Of a stretch of 64,000 nucleotides of DNA, positions 10,101 to 18,983 are shown piece by piece. The position numbers and the translations under genes were made by a program. Position 1 is the first letter of the stretch. Each line of letters opens with the position of its first letter. Below the pieces are notes generated by a model. That model did no database searches. It saw only the letters and a program-made list of their open reading frames with translations, and had not been told where the DNA came from. The DNA comes from Rhizophagus irregularis (taxonomy: Eukaryota > Glomeromycota > Glomeromycetes > Glomerales > Glomeraceae): positions 124,001 to 188,000 of the forward strand of contig NC_089448.1 in NCBI RefSeq assembly GCF_026210795.1. Direction: 5' to 3'.

Positions 10101-12980
10101 AATGTATAAACCTAAGATGCGTTCGCCTTTGTTACGAGGCGTGACAGGCGTTTCATATGGCCGATTGTTAATTGTGAGGATGATGTTCGGTTGTTTGATG
10201 GTACGGTCATTAGTTAAAATTTTGTATTTATCCATATTGACTTTAATATTATTCAGGTCATAAAAGGAATTGGCAATTGATAATTTTTCTTCAATTTGCG
10301 ATTGTGAAGAGCCAAACCACGTAGTGTCGTCGAGATAACCTACTACGGAGATGTCAAAGGTATGAATGACATCATTCTCTATGTGTTGACAATTTTTCTT
10401 TTGTGTCGCAAAGGTGGAGTAATGTAAATGCGTTAATTGATTGATGCGATGAAACATCGGGTCATAGTATATATTCCAGAGAAGTGGTGAAACAACTTCG
10501 CCTTGGTCAATGCCTTGGAGAACTGCATAAGATGGCAGTAAACCGTTCGTGGTAATGATTTCATTATGTCTTTCTGTAAATAGATTAAGAAAAAAGGTAA
10601 TAATGATAGCAGGAATCTTTAAGCGTTCGAGCGCCAACTTCAATAATCGTAAGTTGACGCGATCGTATGCTTTTGATAAGTCTTGTAATACGATCCAAAT
10701 GGGTTTTTTCTTAATACGTGCGTGTTCTATTAAATGTTGTGTAATCATAAGCGGCTCTAAGGTTGATTGACCCAGGACGCCCGCTTTATTGTTAAATTGT
10801 AAAATTGAGTGTTTGGAAAGGGCTTGATTTAACCTGGTTGAAATAATATTGACTAGTAATTTCCTAGGAGTTTCCAGGAGAGTTATAGGCCTTGTGTTGG
10901 TTAGTTTACTATTCCAATCATATGGTTTCGGTATCGGAAAAAGCAACGCGTGTTTCCATTTGTCCGGAATTACTTTAAGTACAATACAAGCGTTGAAGAT
11001 TCTGACGAGGATCATTAAAACGTCCTCGTGTAAATGTGTGATATCTTCATATGTGATTTTGGAAGGACCTGGCGCTTTGTTGTTATTCAATTTTTTGAAA
11101 ATGGAGGAAAGGTCCAATAGAGTGATTGGTTCAATTAAATGATTCCACCATTCTTCGTTAACAGTTTGTAAAGTAGGATCATAATGATCTTTCCAATCTT
11201 GTGGTAGGGAGTCTAAATTCCAAATATTCTTTTCATTTGGTGGCCCCGCTTGATGTTGGAAATGTTTGATGGCTTCTTTTTCTATAATCTCTGGGTTATT
11301 AGTAAATACGTGTTCACCTTTGTTGTCGATAAAAGAAAGTCTATCCAGCACTATACGGTGTGGTTTACGATTTAAAATAGAGTTGATCATTTTAGTTTGA
11401 TCATGTTGTAAATTGTCATTGCGTTCTGTGACATAAGAATTAATTTTGTTGGTAAGGTATTTATCGTACGCAGATTGGTAAGCTATTTTCATCGTATGAT
11501 ATAATCGATAAATTTCATCCTTTGTTGATACAAAATTATCAGGAGTAACCGTTGATGGTAAAGTGATTGATAATTTATTAAAATCTAATAAAATCTTTAG
11601 TCGAGGGAGGTATTTCATCCATCCTTCATAATAGGTGGCCCATACATGTCGTGGAATGTTGTGGAGGGTTGAAAGTGTGGGTGTGAAATTTAATTTAAAA
11701 CGAATTTTAATATGTTTTAAATTTAAAAATTGTTTCACTTGATATAAAAGAATCACGTGATTATTCATTTGTCGTAATTCAAGAGGCAAATCTAAGTTTG
11801 ATGATGTATTAGAGTTAATAGATTTTTGTGGTATGATATACTCTTTGAGTTCGATTAAGGTCTTCTCGAAGAGATTCCATTGTCGGTTTAAAGTATTTTT
11901 GTTATTAATTTGTTGAGGTTCTTTTGAGAATCTTTTTTTGAAAGTTGAACGGCTACGATTAGTGTAATCAGACCATAAATTAACAGTCATTTGATCGTAT
12001 TTGAAGACTTTCTTAGTATCGTCATTCCGCTTATTAAAAGGAAGGACGTCCGCGAACTTGTCAAATAAATTCTTATTTCGTGAATCAAAAAAAGTTTTTT
12101 CTAAAAGGGTTATAACAATATTGTGATCAGTATTAAAAAAAGATTGTGGTATTGATTGTGTATATGAATGAATTGATTGTTCTAATAAATTCGTATTTCC
12201 ATAGTGATAATCGATTCTATTTGTACTATGGGTGGAGTTATTATCTAAGGATACTTGATGGTATTTAATCATATCTTTGTATCCGTTATTTTTAAGTAAA
12301 CGGATAGAAGGATAATTCGGGTCTGATTTATTCTTTGTGGTCACATTAAAATCGCCAATAACAATGGCGTATGAGTTTTTGGTGTTGTTAGATTTAATGA
12401 TTAGTTTGTTCAATTTATCGACGCAGACAGCGCTGATTTTGGTTTTGGTGGCATCATTCTTAGGACTGGATGGTAAGTAGCAACAAGTTACGTTCAGTTG
12501 TTTTGATTTCTTAAAACCGAAGATAAGATTGATGATACGTCCTTCTAAAAATTCTGTATGATGAAGATGTTTTTCCATTTTGTCGGTAATCATGATGGCG
12601 ACTCCAGTGCCTTTATTAACGCCGGAGGTGTCGTGAACTATATATATAAAATTGTTGGGTAAAGTAGGATGTTTGTGTTTGTTAATAATGGTATTTGATT
12701 GATCTCCAAAGAGACTAGTTTCCGCTAAACCTAGGATATCAAAGTTGTGTGCGACAAAATAATTAATAATGTCGTTAAGTTTGTTGTTAAAGGCTGTTTG
12801 AATATTAATACTGCCTATTTTAATATAATCAATAAAAAAATTATTATCATTAATGTTATCTTGATTGATCACATGTAAGTTTGTAATATGTTCTTCATTA
12901 ATCAAGTGATCGGGATTTTGTGACAAGGAGTGTGAAATATTAGGAAAGGGATCAGATATATTTAGGTTGGTGTGTGACAT
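7176..12980 (-). CDS. LINE ORF2: endonuclease, reverse transcriptase, RNase H
   Basis: The product is 1934 residues and performs target-primed reverse transcription. An AP-type endonuclease (about residues 50-295) shows GSINIQ, LAETSLF, IGDFN (about 210) and TDHN. The reverse transcriptase (about 600-930) shows NNKAPGPSKIT, LQDLSKAYDRV, GEVVSPLLWNIYYDP and the catalytic VGYLDD (about 882); Leu occupies the variable position of YxDD. A type-1 RNase H (about 1430-1570) has its four acidic residues in FYTDGS, SKSESMGI, IYTDSAN and NDEADLLA. Near residue 1697 the spacing C-x2-C-x8-H-x3-C-x2-H suggests a zinc site, also kept in the truncated copy. The start codon lies 117 bp after ORF1. The frame is uninterrupted. 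Confidence 0.95.
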   Translation of the reverse strand: MSHTNLNISDPFPNISHSLSQNPDHLINEEHITNLHVINQDNINDNNFFIDYIKIGSINIQTAFNNKLNDIINYFVAHNFDILGLAETSLFGDQSNTIINKHKHPTLPNNFIYIVHDTSGVNKGTGVAIMITDKMEKHLHHTEFLEGRIINLIFGFKKSKQLNVTCCYLPSSPKNDATKTKISAVCVDKLNKLIIKSNNTKNSYAIVIGDFNVTTKNKSDPNYPSIRLLKNNGYKDMIKYHQVSLDNNSTHSTNRIDYHYGNTNLLEQSIHSYTQSIPQSFFNTDHNIVITLLEKTFFDSRNKNLFDKFADVLPFNKRNDDTKKVFKYDQMTVNLWSDYTNRSRSTFKKRFSKEPQQINNKNTLNRQWNLFEKTLIELKEYIIPQKSINSNTSSNLDLPLELRQMNNHVILLYQVKQFLNLKHIKIRFKLNFTPTLSTLHNIPRHVWATYYEGWMKYLPRLKILLDFNKLSITLPSTVTPDNFVSTKDEIYRLYHTMKIAYQSAYDKYLTNKINSYVTERNDNLQHDQTKMINSILNRKPHRIVLDRLSFIDNKGEHVFTNNPEIIEKEAIKHFQHQAGPPNEKNIWNLDSLPQDWKDHYDPTLQTVNEEWWNHLIEPITLLDLSSIFKKLNNNKAPGPSKITYEDITHLHEDVLMILVRIFNACIVLKVIPDKWKHALLFPIPKPYDWNSKLTNTRPITLLETPRKLLVNIISTRLNQALSKHSILQFNNKAGVLGQSTLEPLMITQHLIEHARIKKKPIWIVLQDLSKAYDRVNLRLLKLALERLKIPAIIITFFLNLFTERHNEIITTNGLLPSYAVLQGIDQGEVVSPLLWNIYYDPMFHRINQLTHLHYSTFATQKKNCQHIENDVIHTFDISVVGYLDDTTWFGSSQSQIEEKLSIANSFYDLNNIKVNMDKYKILTNDRTIKQPNIILTINNRPYETPVTPRNKGERILGLYINALDKHTQTIRKGKQIVMAHYNTMKNKKLTHHHIQYIINKIVIPKLEYIFQHTILNSKQCQSLMGPLKRLFKQRLNLPSNTADNIIYNHMFQSINNFFDIQMKSQLNILGALFNTPVLREIATQKIYNTLSEIWYPTIPSNINTYLDHIVKPTYLTQALGLLNQYGFSINFTFDINILGGNTPIRDYMSDLSAADIKSLKAKNIIYMDQIVSSDGNYLLSWSDVKRNNNNNYSGPIPAWYKNLTDNYVLSNNLRLIHPLNDVVCDINRTHKSPPTIPDVTTPKSQWTIHWNNVQKQVIFGKTLTQETDHLTSISYLQHFIPQQTHHNNSLTPKKQLLGLVACKGCLLHSYYPHDARPTCVIAIRTQKLLLFNIFKKSSFEHKSLLEFYNRQNFVVAMKPFHTFRHIAYEHFIKIDKSPLNTSSQRPLDAVFAPYPSLLSNNIDNHIDHALICHPDLKVELKSCAKQLESENLLTFYTDGSVQHIGTTHSISGYGWTQVQPFTPRVNFSGSTVFFPSSSKSESMGILTALIVTPFNCKINIYTDSANCITIFNTRMQSGVASPRQKLKQSNFLIWDLIFFLIEEKQLLVTLHKVSGHSNNLYNDEADLLAKAGAHFIEPIIVNHKFFVKQSLGFISWNRLHVVDRNVRKWADNVIQPLIFNSMVNNKALSLIKQQIIDGDIDWTFTKEWLNFNDQDVPCSAKLSKQQGSRIKKCNFIYPTIDIQQRNYPRLYPIGSIPCIECANARDDNTHVGLCKEHSIHIKNILIRAAHDLHDLIMKNTKDGNSILEETIKNISLFNTSFVDALPQSHPGYLLIHHLVPSDLTKIFNIYINDKKLRFSLFSKFFSTLMSSIDVLIWTRRASLVKQWESTLSITKNKKRFYRKRHKKRTPPPPDLGAPDHNLSPSRHYNSRHFATIPYYRDGGFNDNFAHIRWTTSNYLHSGHWTTYRDNIGFNNIDLFLILQNSFLKNVFDIR

Positions 12981-13258
12981 TATTTAAAATATGTTTGAAA
13001 TTGGGATGTGTATATACCAGAAATTGGGATAAAGACAATAAGGGGAATCAAAATGTTATATCTAAATTCTTTATGATTATAAAGAATGAGTCGCAAATTA
13101 AACCTGAGGTTTATTGCCCCAGTTAAATGGGTTGAGGATGAAGCTCGATTGTCCTGAAGTAGCTTGATCGGATGCTTCATATGTATTTTCAATGGTGCCT
13201 GTATCGGAGATATCTCCAGATTCCGTGTAATATTCATCGGAAAGCGGGAGTGCATCAC
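12980..13258 (-). other. Overlapping alternative frame ending in TAATG
   Basis: A 92-codon frame overlaps the last 160 bp of ORF1 in another phase and ends with a stop that shares its last A with the ORF2 start codon (TAATG). Stop-restart overlaps of this form are known to couple ORF1 and ORF2 translation in some insect LINEs. The peptide itself has no recognisable domain, so the arrangement could be chance. Confidence 0.3.
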
Positions 13259-15251
13259 TATCAGTCATTACCGATTCAGTAGATGGTTGGGTGAATCGTT
13301 TTTTTACATCCTTCAAAGGGGTTTTTTCATATGGGGTACTAGTACGTTTGGCTTTCCTAGCTGGTTGTTGTCGGGTGGGTGGGGTTTGTGATGCTTGTAA
13401 AGTGTTGATGAGTGTTTGCATCTGGGTCATCAAGGATTTATGTTGATTTTCAAGACTATCTTGTCTATGCGTAAGCAACGCTATATTAGTGTCAATTGTG
13501 GTTAGTTGTTGGTGGTGCGAGGAATATTGTTCTGTGAACGTTTGGTGGGAACCCTGTAATACGTTAACGTGGTTTGTTAAGGTAGTAATTTGTTGTTCCA
13601 TAAGTGCAATTTTATCTAAGATTTCTTGGGGCAGTTGTTGTTGGGACCAGGATGACTTAGGTTTCTGATACGTCCTATCTGGGTGATTTGTAGTGTTGTT
13701 ATATGTTTGATTTTGTTTGCCTCGAGTGTTCGGTTGGGGACGAGATTGTCCGTTTGAGTTACCAGGATTATCTTTGGAGAGTTTTATAACATGGTTGTAA
13801 GTTTGTCTGGTTGTTTCGTTGACGAGTATACGATCTTTGTTACGTATGATGAAACGTTTTTTGAATATTTTATGTTCATTTTTGTCTAAGACGAAATCAG
13901 TACTAGGGCAGTTTTTGTATTCGTGTGTATGGTTACCACATACATTGCAAGTTTTTTTGGTGTTAGTGTGTGGAAAAATGAAGATTGTGTGTTCACCAAA
14001 TTTTGTACCCGTAATTGTGGTATAATCTTTTTTGATATCGTTTGGGTGGACGTATATAAACGCGTTCTTGAAAAAAGATGAGCGTGAGGTTTGAGTAAAA
14101 GTACACGTACGTCCCTTCAAGTGTGTCACTAAAGGGCTTAAGTCTCTTGCGTTCGTGTTTAAGGGTAGACCAGTGATTTTGTAGAAAGAAGAGGTTCGTT
14201 GTGTGTATATTGGATGTTTTGGATTGCCTGGTAGGATTCTGGCTACTGAGTCCTCAATGGCTAAGCACCAGTCTTGTTCTAATAAGTAATCTGCTGCAGC
14301 CTTGTCCTCAAAGCTGATTATTAATTGTTTATAAATTGGTTTGATAAAAATTGGTTTATCATTTTTGTTGCGGTTTTGGATTCTTTGAGGTGGTTTTTTG
14401 ATTTCTTTGTAAGTTGTGATTCGTTTTTCCGTTGCGTCAGTTATTTGTTTTATCAATAACGTGGCGTCATAATTGATAGGGATATCTAATATTTTGATGA
14501 TAGTGTCATCTTGTAATTGGAGTTTGCGTTCAATTAGAGTATCTATATTTTGTTGTGTATATTCATAAATTTTAACATTATGAAGGGTTGGAGGTGATGT
14601 TTTGATAAGGTGTGACAATTTTTCTTTGGTCGACACAGATATCATATAAAATTTGAACGTCATTTTTTTCAAAGATCTGACTTTGATAAAGTCTTTGTCT
14701 CCGACAAAGATGGTGTTAAGTTTTTGAAGAATTTCTTTGTCTGTAAGTTTTGGTGGAAAACTATCTCGTGGGATAAACCCTTCAAAGGAAGTTTGTATTT
14801 GTGTGTTTGAGGCTGAAAATATGTTGTCGATCATGGGGATTTCCTCCATTGGTGGTGGATTGCCATTAACGGATGTAGATCCTTCTGAAAGTTGTTGTGT
14901 TTCATTTTTATTGGTAATCTCTATTTCCATTTCATCAATCGTTTCAACGATTGGTGTATATGGTAAGTGGGAAGTGGAGTCACGTGTTATTGAAGAAATA
15001 TTCCCAGGGACTTGCTCCACGGAGGAGGAAGTTTGAGAAGGTTGAGAGGGTGAAGTCAAAGTAGGCTCAGCTGTCTTTTGACTATTATTATTGTTAGTTG
15101 TTGACGTGTTCGACATTTTTCTATTTTTGTTATTTATAACATTAGGAGCGAAAGTTCTGTATATGTCTTCTTTATCGGTAGAAGAATGATATGTTTTTTC
15201 GATATTTTTTAAAATTTTTTGAGAAAACTTGGAACGAGTGTTTCTGCTCAT
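13098..15251 (-). CDS. LINE ORF1: gag-like nucleic-acid-binding protein
   Basis: The 717-residue product should coat the element RNA. The N-terminus is low-complexity and rich in Ser, Thr, Asn and Pro (about 1-150). A mixed alpha/beta region follows (about 165-430), with three or more RRM-like stretches that I cannot assign firmly. A single CCHC zinc knuckle, C-x2-C-x4-H-x4-C (CNVCGNHTHEYKNC), lies near residue 440. Residues about 545-630 form a heptad-like, Gln-rich coiled coil (LMEQQITTLTNHVNVL), a likely oligomerisation segment, followed by a basic patch and an acidic Ser/Thr-rich tail. A zinc knuckle together with a coiled coil is typical of LINE ORF1 proteins. The first ATG after the presumed 5' end is used. 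No frame damage is seen. Confidence 0.9.
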   Translation of the reverse strand: MSRNTRSKFSQKILKNIEKTYHSSTDKEDIYRTFAPNVINNKNRKMSNTSTTNNNNSQKTAEPTLTSPSQPSQTSSSVEQVPGNISSITRDSTSHLPYTPIVETIDEMEIEITNKNETQQLSEGSTSVNGNPPPMEEIPMIDNIFSASNTQIQTSFEGFIPRDSFPPKLTDKEILQKLNTIFVGDKDFIKVRSLKKMTFKFYMISVSTKEKLSHLIKTSPPTLHNVKIYEYTQQNIDTLIERKLQLQDDTIIKILDIPINYDATLLIKQITDATEKRITTYKEIKKPPQRIQNRNKNDKPIFIKPIYKQLIISFEDKAAADYLLEQDWCLAIEDSVARILPGNPKHPIYTQRTSSFYKITGLPLNTNARDLSPLVTHLKGRTCTFTQTSRSSFFKNAFIYVHPNDIKKDYTTITGTKFGEHTIFIFPHTNTKKTCNVCGNHTHEYKNCPSTDFVLDKNEHKIFKKRFIIRNKDRILVNETTRQTYNHVIKLSKDNPGNSNGQSRPQPNTRGKQNQTYNNTTNHPDRTYQKPKSSWSQQQLPQEILDKIALMEQQITTLTNHVNVLQGSHQTFTEQYSSHHQQLTTIDTNIALLTHRQDSLENQHKSLMTQMQTLINTLQASQTPPTRQQPARKAKRTSTPYEKTPLKDVKKRFTQPSTESVMTDSDALPLSDEYYTESGDISDTGTIENTYEASDQATSGQSSFILNPFNWGNKPQV

Positions 15252-15415
15252 ATAGGTAATGTAAACAAGAGTGTAGAGTCCGAAAAATCACAAATTAGAC
15301 CAGGTTTATATGTAGAAAAAATAGTTTCAATAGTATATTTCTTTAGCTAAAAAATGGTCAGAGTGATCGTCGGGAAAGGGTTCTTACTGATCGGTCCGTG
15401 GGTTATCCGTGAACC

Positions 15416-15432
15416 GTAAAAAATATAATATA
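15416..15432. repeat. Target-site duplication, LINE 5' side
   Basis: Identical 17-bp copy of 6897-6913, directly after GTGAACC at the presumed 5' end of the element. Confidence 0.85.
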
Positions 15433-15582
15433 ACTTTTAAAAAAGTACAATAGTCGTCTTTGGGTTATATCACGTGATTTTATATATTAACTATGTGAAA
15501 AATAGAAAACATGGATGCGGTGACGAATATTATAAAATCACGTGATCGAACCGGTATCCACTTTTTGGAAACCTGTATTTGA
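15433..15582. other. Host sequence between two LINE insertions
   Basis: About 150 bp of unique AT-rich sequence containing two CACGTGAT strings. No gene is seen. Confidence 0.4.
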
Positions 15583-15598
15583 ATATCCTGTATACAAA
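15583..15598. repeat. Target-site duplication, truncated LINE 5' side
   Basis: ATATCCTGTATACAAA is repeated exactly at 17753-17768 after the A-rich tail of the truncated copy. Confidence 0.9.
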
Positions 15599-17752
15599 AC
15601 TCCTTGTTTTGGTACCATGTAGAGGATGCCATCTAAACTCTTATTACCCACATGATTTACGTCCAACGTGCGTAATCGCCATTAGGACACCAAAAATCAT
15701 TAATATTTAATGTTTTTACAAAATCTTCTACAGAACACAAATCTTTATTACCTTTTTATAATAATCAAATATTTTTTGTAGCTACCAAACCCTTTCATAC
15801 TTTAAGACATTTAGCTTTTGACCATTTTATTAAATTAGATAAATCCCCTTTAAAAATTATTACACCAACTACTGTTGATGTTTCTTTTACATCAATGGAG
15901 ATTACTTACTCCAAAAACGTTTTCGATCATATCGATAACGCGTTACTTTGTCACCCTATTATCAAAACAGAGTTAAAATCCTGTGCCAAAATATTAGAAA
16001 ATGAACGGTTATTAACTTTTTATACAGATGGTTCCGTTCAAAATATAGGTGGCACGCACAGTTTAAGTGGATATGGATGGACTCAAGTTCAACCCTTTAC
16101 ACCTAAAGTTACCTTTAAGGGATCTACCGTTTTTTTTCCCATCATCAACAAAAAGTGAAACTATGGGCATTCTTACAGCAATTATTGTTTCGCCATACTA
16201 CTGTAATCTGAATATTTATACTGATTCAGCCAGTTGTATCCAACTATTCAACACAAGACTTCACTCACCAGTGATCAGCCCACGACAAAATTAAAACAGA
16301 CCAACTTTCTCTTGTGGGATTTAATTTTTTTCTTGATAAATGAGAAACATTTATTAATTACGTTACATAAAGTAACTGGACATAGTTCTAACGCTCATAA
16401 TGATGAAGCCGATCGTCTAGCTAAATCTGGTGCACATCTCAAAGAACCAATTATTATTAATCACAAATTTTTTTTTAAACAAACCCTGGGCATTGTCGCG
16501 TGGAATAATTCCCATGTGATAGATAGAAATGTCAGAAAATGGTCAGATAACGTTATTCAACCTCTCATCTTCAATTCTATGATTAACAACAAGGCTTTAT
16601 TACCATCAAGCAACAAATTTTAAATGGCGACATAGATTGGTCAAAGAATGGTTACAACATAATCCAACTGACGCCCTGTGTGGCGCCAAATTATCCAAAA
16701 TACAAGGCAACAAAATCAAAAAATGCAATTTCATATATCCGACTATAGATATACAACAAAGAAATTATCCGCGTCTTTATCCTATTGGAAATATTCCGTG
16801 CAAGGATTGTAACGATATACAAAATTCCAACGCACATATTGGTATCTGTCATAATCATTCAAACGATATTATTACACTATTACTGGACGAAGGATATAAT
16901 TTACTTCAACTTATTCGTGACAATACGAAAGAAACACCTTACGCTTTGGAAGCTACTATTAGAAGTTCCCGCTTTTTTGATACTAACTTTAATGGTCCTT
17001 TATTGACCTCACATCCTTGTTATTTATTAATACATAACTTGGTCCCGACTCCCGAATGACCTAACTAGGATTTTTTATATTTATATTAAAGACAAAAAAT
17101 TACGATTTTCACTTTTTATTCAATTCATCACCCAGTTTATGGAAAAAATTGACGTTATAATTTGGAAACGTCGAAACACCTGGTTAAAGCCTGGGAACGG
17201 TCTTTATCTATTACAAAAAACAAAAAACGATTCTACCGACCACGAGTGTCGGTGCATATTCAAACAACACCCATTGAAGATAATGGAACAAATCAATCAC
17301 CACGACGCGTTTATACACATCGACGTGCCACCTCTTCTCCTTATTCGCGCGAAGGGGTTTTTTATAATGATCGTGCCCATATTAGATGGACATCAAGTAA
17401 TTTTCTACATTCAGGAAAATGGACCAAACATAGAGATAATTTTTGGTTCGATAATATATATTTATTTTCTTTTTTAAATCATAACTTTTTGGGTAATTTT
17501 ATAGATACTAGGTAGTATTTTTTTTTCTATGTTAGCTCTCATTTTTTTTTATTTTATTCCCGATTGGCAGGTGGGTTCTGGGGAAGATCTTGGATCCGAC
17601 CCGTTCTCATTTTTTTTAAAGGTCAGGAAACGTCGTCTTATAGGCGGCTTGATTGTTAGTGATAGAATTATTTTCGACACATTTGTATGTTGTCCTTGTA
17701 ATTTTTACTTCAATTGGTTTTTCTGTAACATAAAAATAAAAATAAAAATAAA
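15599..17752 (+). mobile_element. 5'-truncated LINE copy, plus strand
   Basis: This 2154-bp insertion starts at a point equal to about residue 1295 of ORF2 in the intact element (VPCRGCHLNSYYPHD matches VACKGCLLHSYYPHD) and runs through RNase H to a 3' UTR and the tail (AAAAAT)n. Exact 16-bp duplications flank it, so it is one insertion by target-primed reverse transcription that stopped early. It is head-to-head with the intact copy and clearly diverged from it, so it did not come from that copy recently. Confidence 0.95.
15600..17515 (+). pseudogene. LINE ORF2 C-terminal fragment, frameshifted
   Basis: The fragment aligns with residues 1295-1934 of the intact ORF2. Frame breaks occur near 15695, 16135, 16290, 16620, 17055 and 17160, so no continuous protein is made. 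RNase H motifs survive piecewise: FYTDGS near 16020, TKSETMGI near 16155, IYTDSAS near 16215 and NDEADRLA near 16400. The zinc-like C-x2-C-x8-H-x3-C-x2-H spacing is kept near 16800-16855. Confidence 0.9.
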
Positions 17753-17768
17753 ATATCCTGTATACAAA
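17753..17768. repeat. Target-site duplication, truncated LINE 3' side
   Basis: Exact copy of 15583-15598, abutting the (AAAAAT)n tail. Confidence 0.9.
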
Positions 17769-17884
17769 TAGAACTTGCCGAAAAAATATTAATTAGCCAG
17801 GCCCGCGTGAAACCAGCTAGTTTATTGATAAAAGAAAGAAACCCAATATTATGGGGTGTCAGGATTATAAAATTCGAGATTATG

Positions 17885-17990
17885 ATAATTCGGGATTTTG
17901 ACAATTCGGGATTTTGACGATTCGGGATTTAGAGTGTCGGGATAACGTACCTTCGGGATTTCGAGTTTCGGGATTTTGGACGGATCCCGG
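17885..17990. repeat. Short tandem repeat, 16-bp unit
   Basis: AATTCGGGATTTTGAC occurs exactly at 17887-17902 and 17903-17918 and with changes at 17919-17934. Degraded TTCGGGATTT copies continue to about 17980. Confidence 0.75.
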
Positions 17991-18260
17991 TTAATAAACG
18001 TAATTAATACGGAAGGCTCACAATTAGATAATTACGTTCAACAATTAGATTAATGGCAATATTGATTAATACCATTTGAAGCAAATTATTAATTTCATTT
18101 AGTTACTTATTAGCTTAACTCTGTAAATTGATTACGAGTTGGTAAAACCATGTATCATGACAATTTAATTTGAAATAAATATACGATTTTATTAATAGAA
18201 TACGATACGATACATAATTAATGACATACTATAAAATTATATTTTTTTAGATTAATATTT
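17991..18260. other. AT-rich intergenic, no gene seen
   Basis: Short unique stretch between the 16-bp repeats and the 3' end of the repeat-protein gene. Confidence 0.4.
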
Positions 18261-18263
18261 TAT

Positions 18264-18983
18264 TTATTTTGCTTTAGGGGGAAATTTTGGTCCATCTTTA
18301 GGACCGGGACCTTTTGGACCATCGAAATCTTCGCCTTTTGGACCATCGAAATCTTTACCCTTTGGACCTTTTGAACCTTTTGGGCCATCGAAATCTTTAC
18401 CCTTTGGACCTTTTGAACCTTTTGGACCATCGAAATCTTTACCCTTTGGACCTTTTGAACCTTTTGGACCATCGAAATCTTTACCCTTTGGACCTTTTGA
18501 ACCTTTTGGACCATCGAAATCTTTACCCTTTGGACCTTTTGAACCTTTTGGACCATCGAAATCTTTACCCTTTGGACCTTTTGAACCTTTTGGACCATCG
18601 AAATCTTTACCCTTTGGACCTTTTGAACCTTTTGGACCATCGAAATCTTTACCCTTTGGACCTTTTGAACCTTTTGGACCATCGAAATCTTTACCCTTTG
18701 GACCTTTTGAACCTTTTGGACCATCGAAATCTTTACCCTTTGGACCTTTTGAACCTTTTGGGCCATCGAAATCTTTACCCTTGGGACCTTTTAGTCCATC
18801 AAAATCTACACCTTTGGGGCCATCAGGAAATTTACCAGGAGGAGGTGGAGGAATTTTTGGTTCATCCTCATTGCCTCTTTTATTAATAACACCATTTTCT
18901 ATGTTTCCAATTGGTGTGGCAACGGAACTAGCAGTGAAAAGGGCTAAATTTATAGCCAAAATTAGAGTGTAAGAGAGCTTCAT
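18264..18983 (-). CDS. Secreted collagen-like Gly-Pro-Lys repeat protein
   Basis: The product has 239 residues. Residues 1-22 form a clear signal peptide (basic start, hydrophobic core, cleavage near SSVA). Lys-Arg at 35-36 (GVINKRGNED) is a likely Kex2 site ending a short propeptide. A PPPPPG linker follows, then about ten copies of a 14-residue unit (KGPKGKDFDGPKGS) and a short basic tail. The spacing resembles collagen-like G-x-y stretches but is broken by the acidic DFD step, so a stable triple helix is not assured. I do not recognise a specific family; cell-wall or matrix protein and host-facing secreted protein are both possible. The repeats are nearly identical at DNA level, which implies recent expansion or homogenisation. 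The start is the only ATG giving a signal peptide. Confidence 0.85.
   Translation of the reverse strand: MKLSYTLILAINLALFTASSVATPIGNIENGVINKRGNEDEPKIPPPPPGKFPDGPKGVDFDGLKGPKGKDFDGPKGSKGPKGKDFDGPKGSKGPKGKDFDGPKGSKGPKGKDFDGPKGSKGPKGKDFDGPKGSKGPKGKDFDGPKGSKGPKGKDFDGPKGSKGPKGKDFDGPKGSKGPKGKDFDGPKGSKGPKGKDFDGPKGSKGPKGKDFDGPKGEDFDGPKGPGPKDGPKFPPKAK
18340..18785 (-). repeat. 42-bp coding minisatellite, about ten units
   Basis: The unit is TTTGGACCTTTTGAACCTTT followed by a further 22 bp (on the plus strand). Copies are spaced exactly 42 bp apart from about 18361 to 18780, with G/A changes only at the two ends (TTTGGGCC). Because 42 is a multiple of three, other frames stay open too. Confidence 0.95.

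Larger units (their letters stand above)
6914..15415 (-). mobile_element. Full-length two-ORF non-LTR retrotransposon (LINE)
   Basis: This 8.5-kb element is read on the minus strand. It has a short 5' UTR (15415-15252), ORF1 (15251-13098), a 117-bp gap, ORF2 (12980-7176), a roughly 240-bp 3' UTR and a tail of A-runs broken by single T residues (about 6914-6940). Perfect 17-bp target-site duplications flank it. No LTRs are present. Both ORFs are free of stops and frame shifts, so the copy looks young and could be autonomous. The 3' UTR shares blocks with that of the truncated copy at 15.6-17.75 kb (a GGTGGGTTCTGGGGAAG-like stretch, then GTGATAG...), which shows that both belong to one family. 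The layout endonuclease, reverse transcriptase, RNase H fits RNase-H-bearing LINE clades such as Tad or I; I cannot choose between them without a tree. Confidence 0.95.

Noticed and set aside
8044-11142. Plus-strand open stretches within the LINE
   Set aside because: Shadows opposite the intact ORF2; no start context or domain.
18260-18972. Long alternative frames across the 42-bp repeats (both strands)
   Set aside because: They arise because the unit is a multiple of three; only the frame with a signal peptide and non-repeat ends makes sense.
18264-18983. Kex2-processed multi-peptide (pheromone-like) precursor
   Set aside because: There is a single KR site before the repeats; the repeats themselves lack KR/RR cleavage sites.
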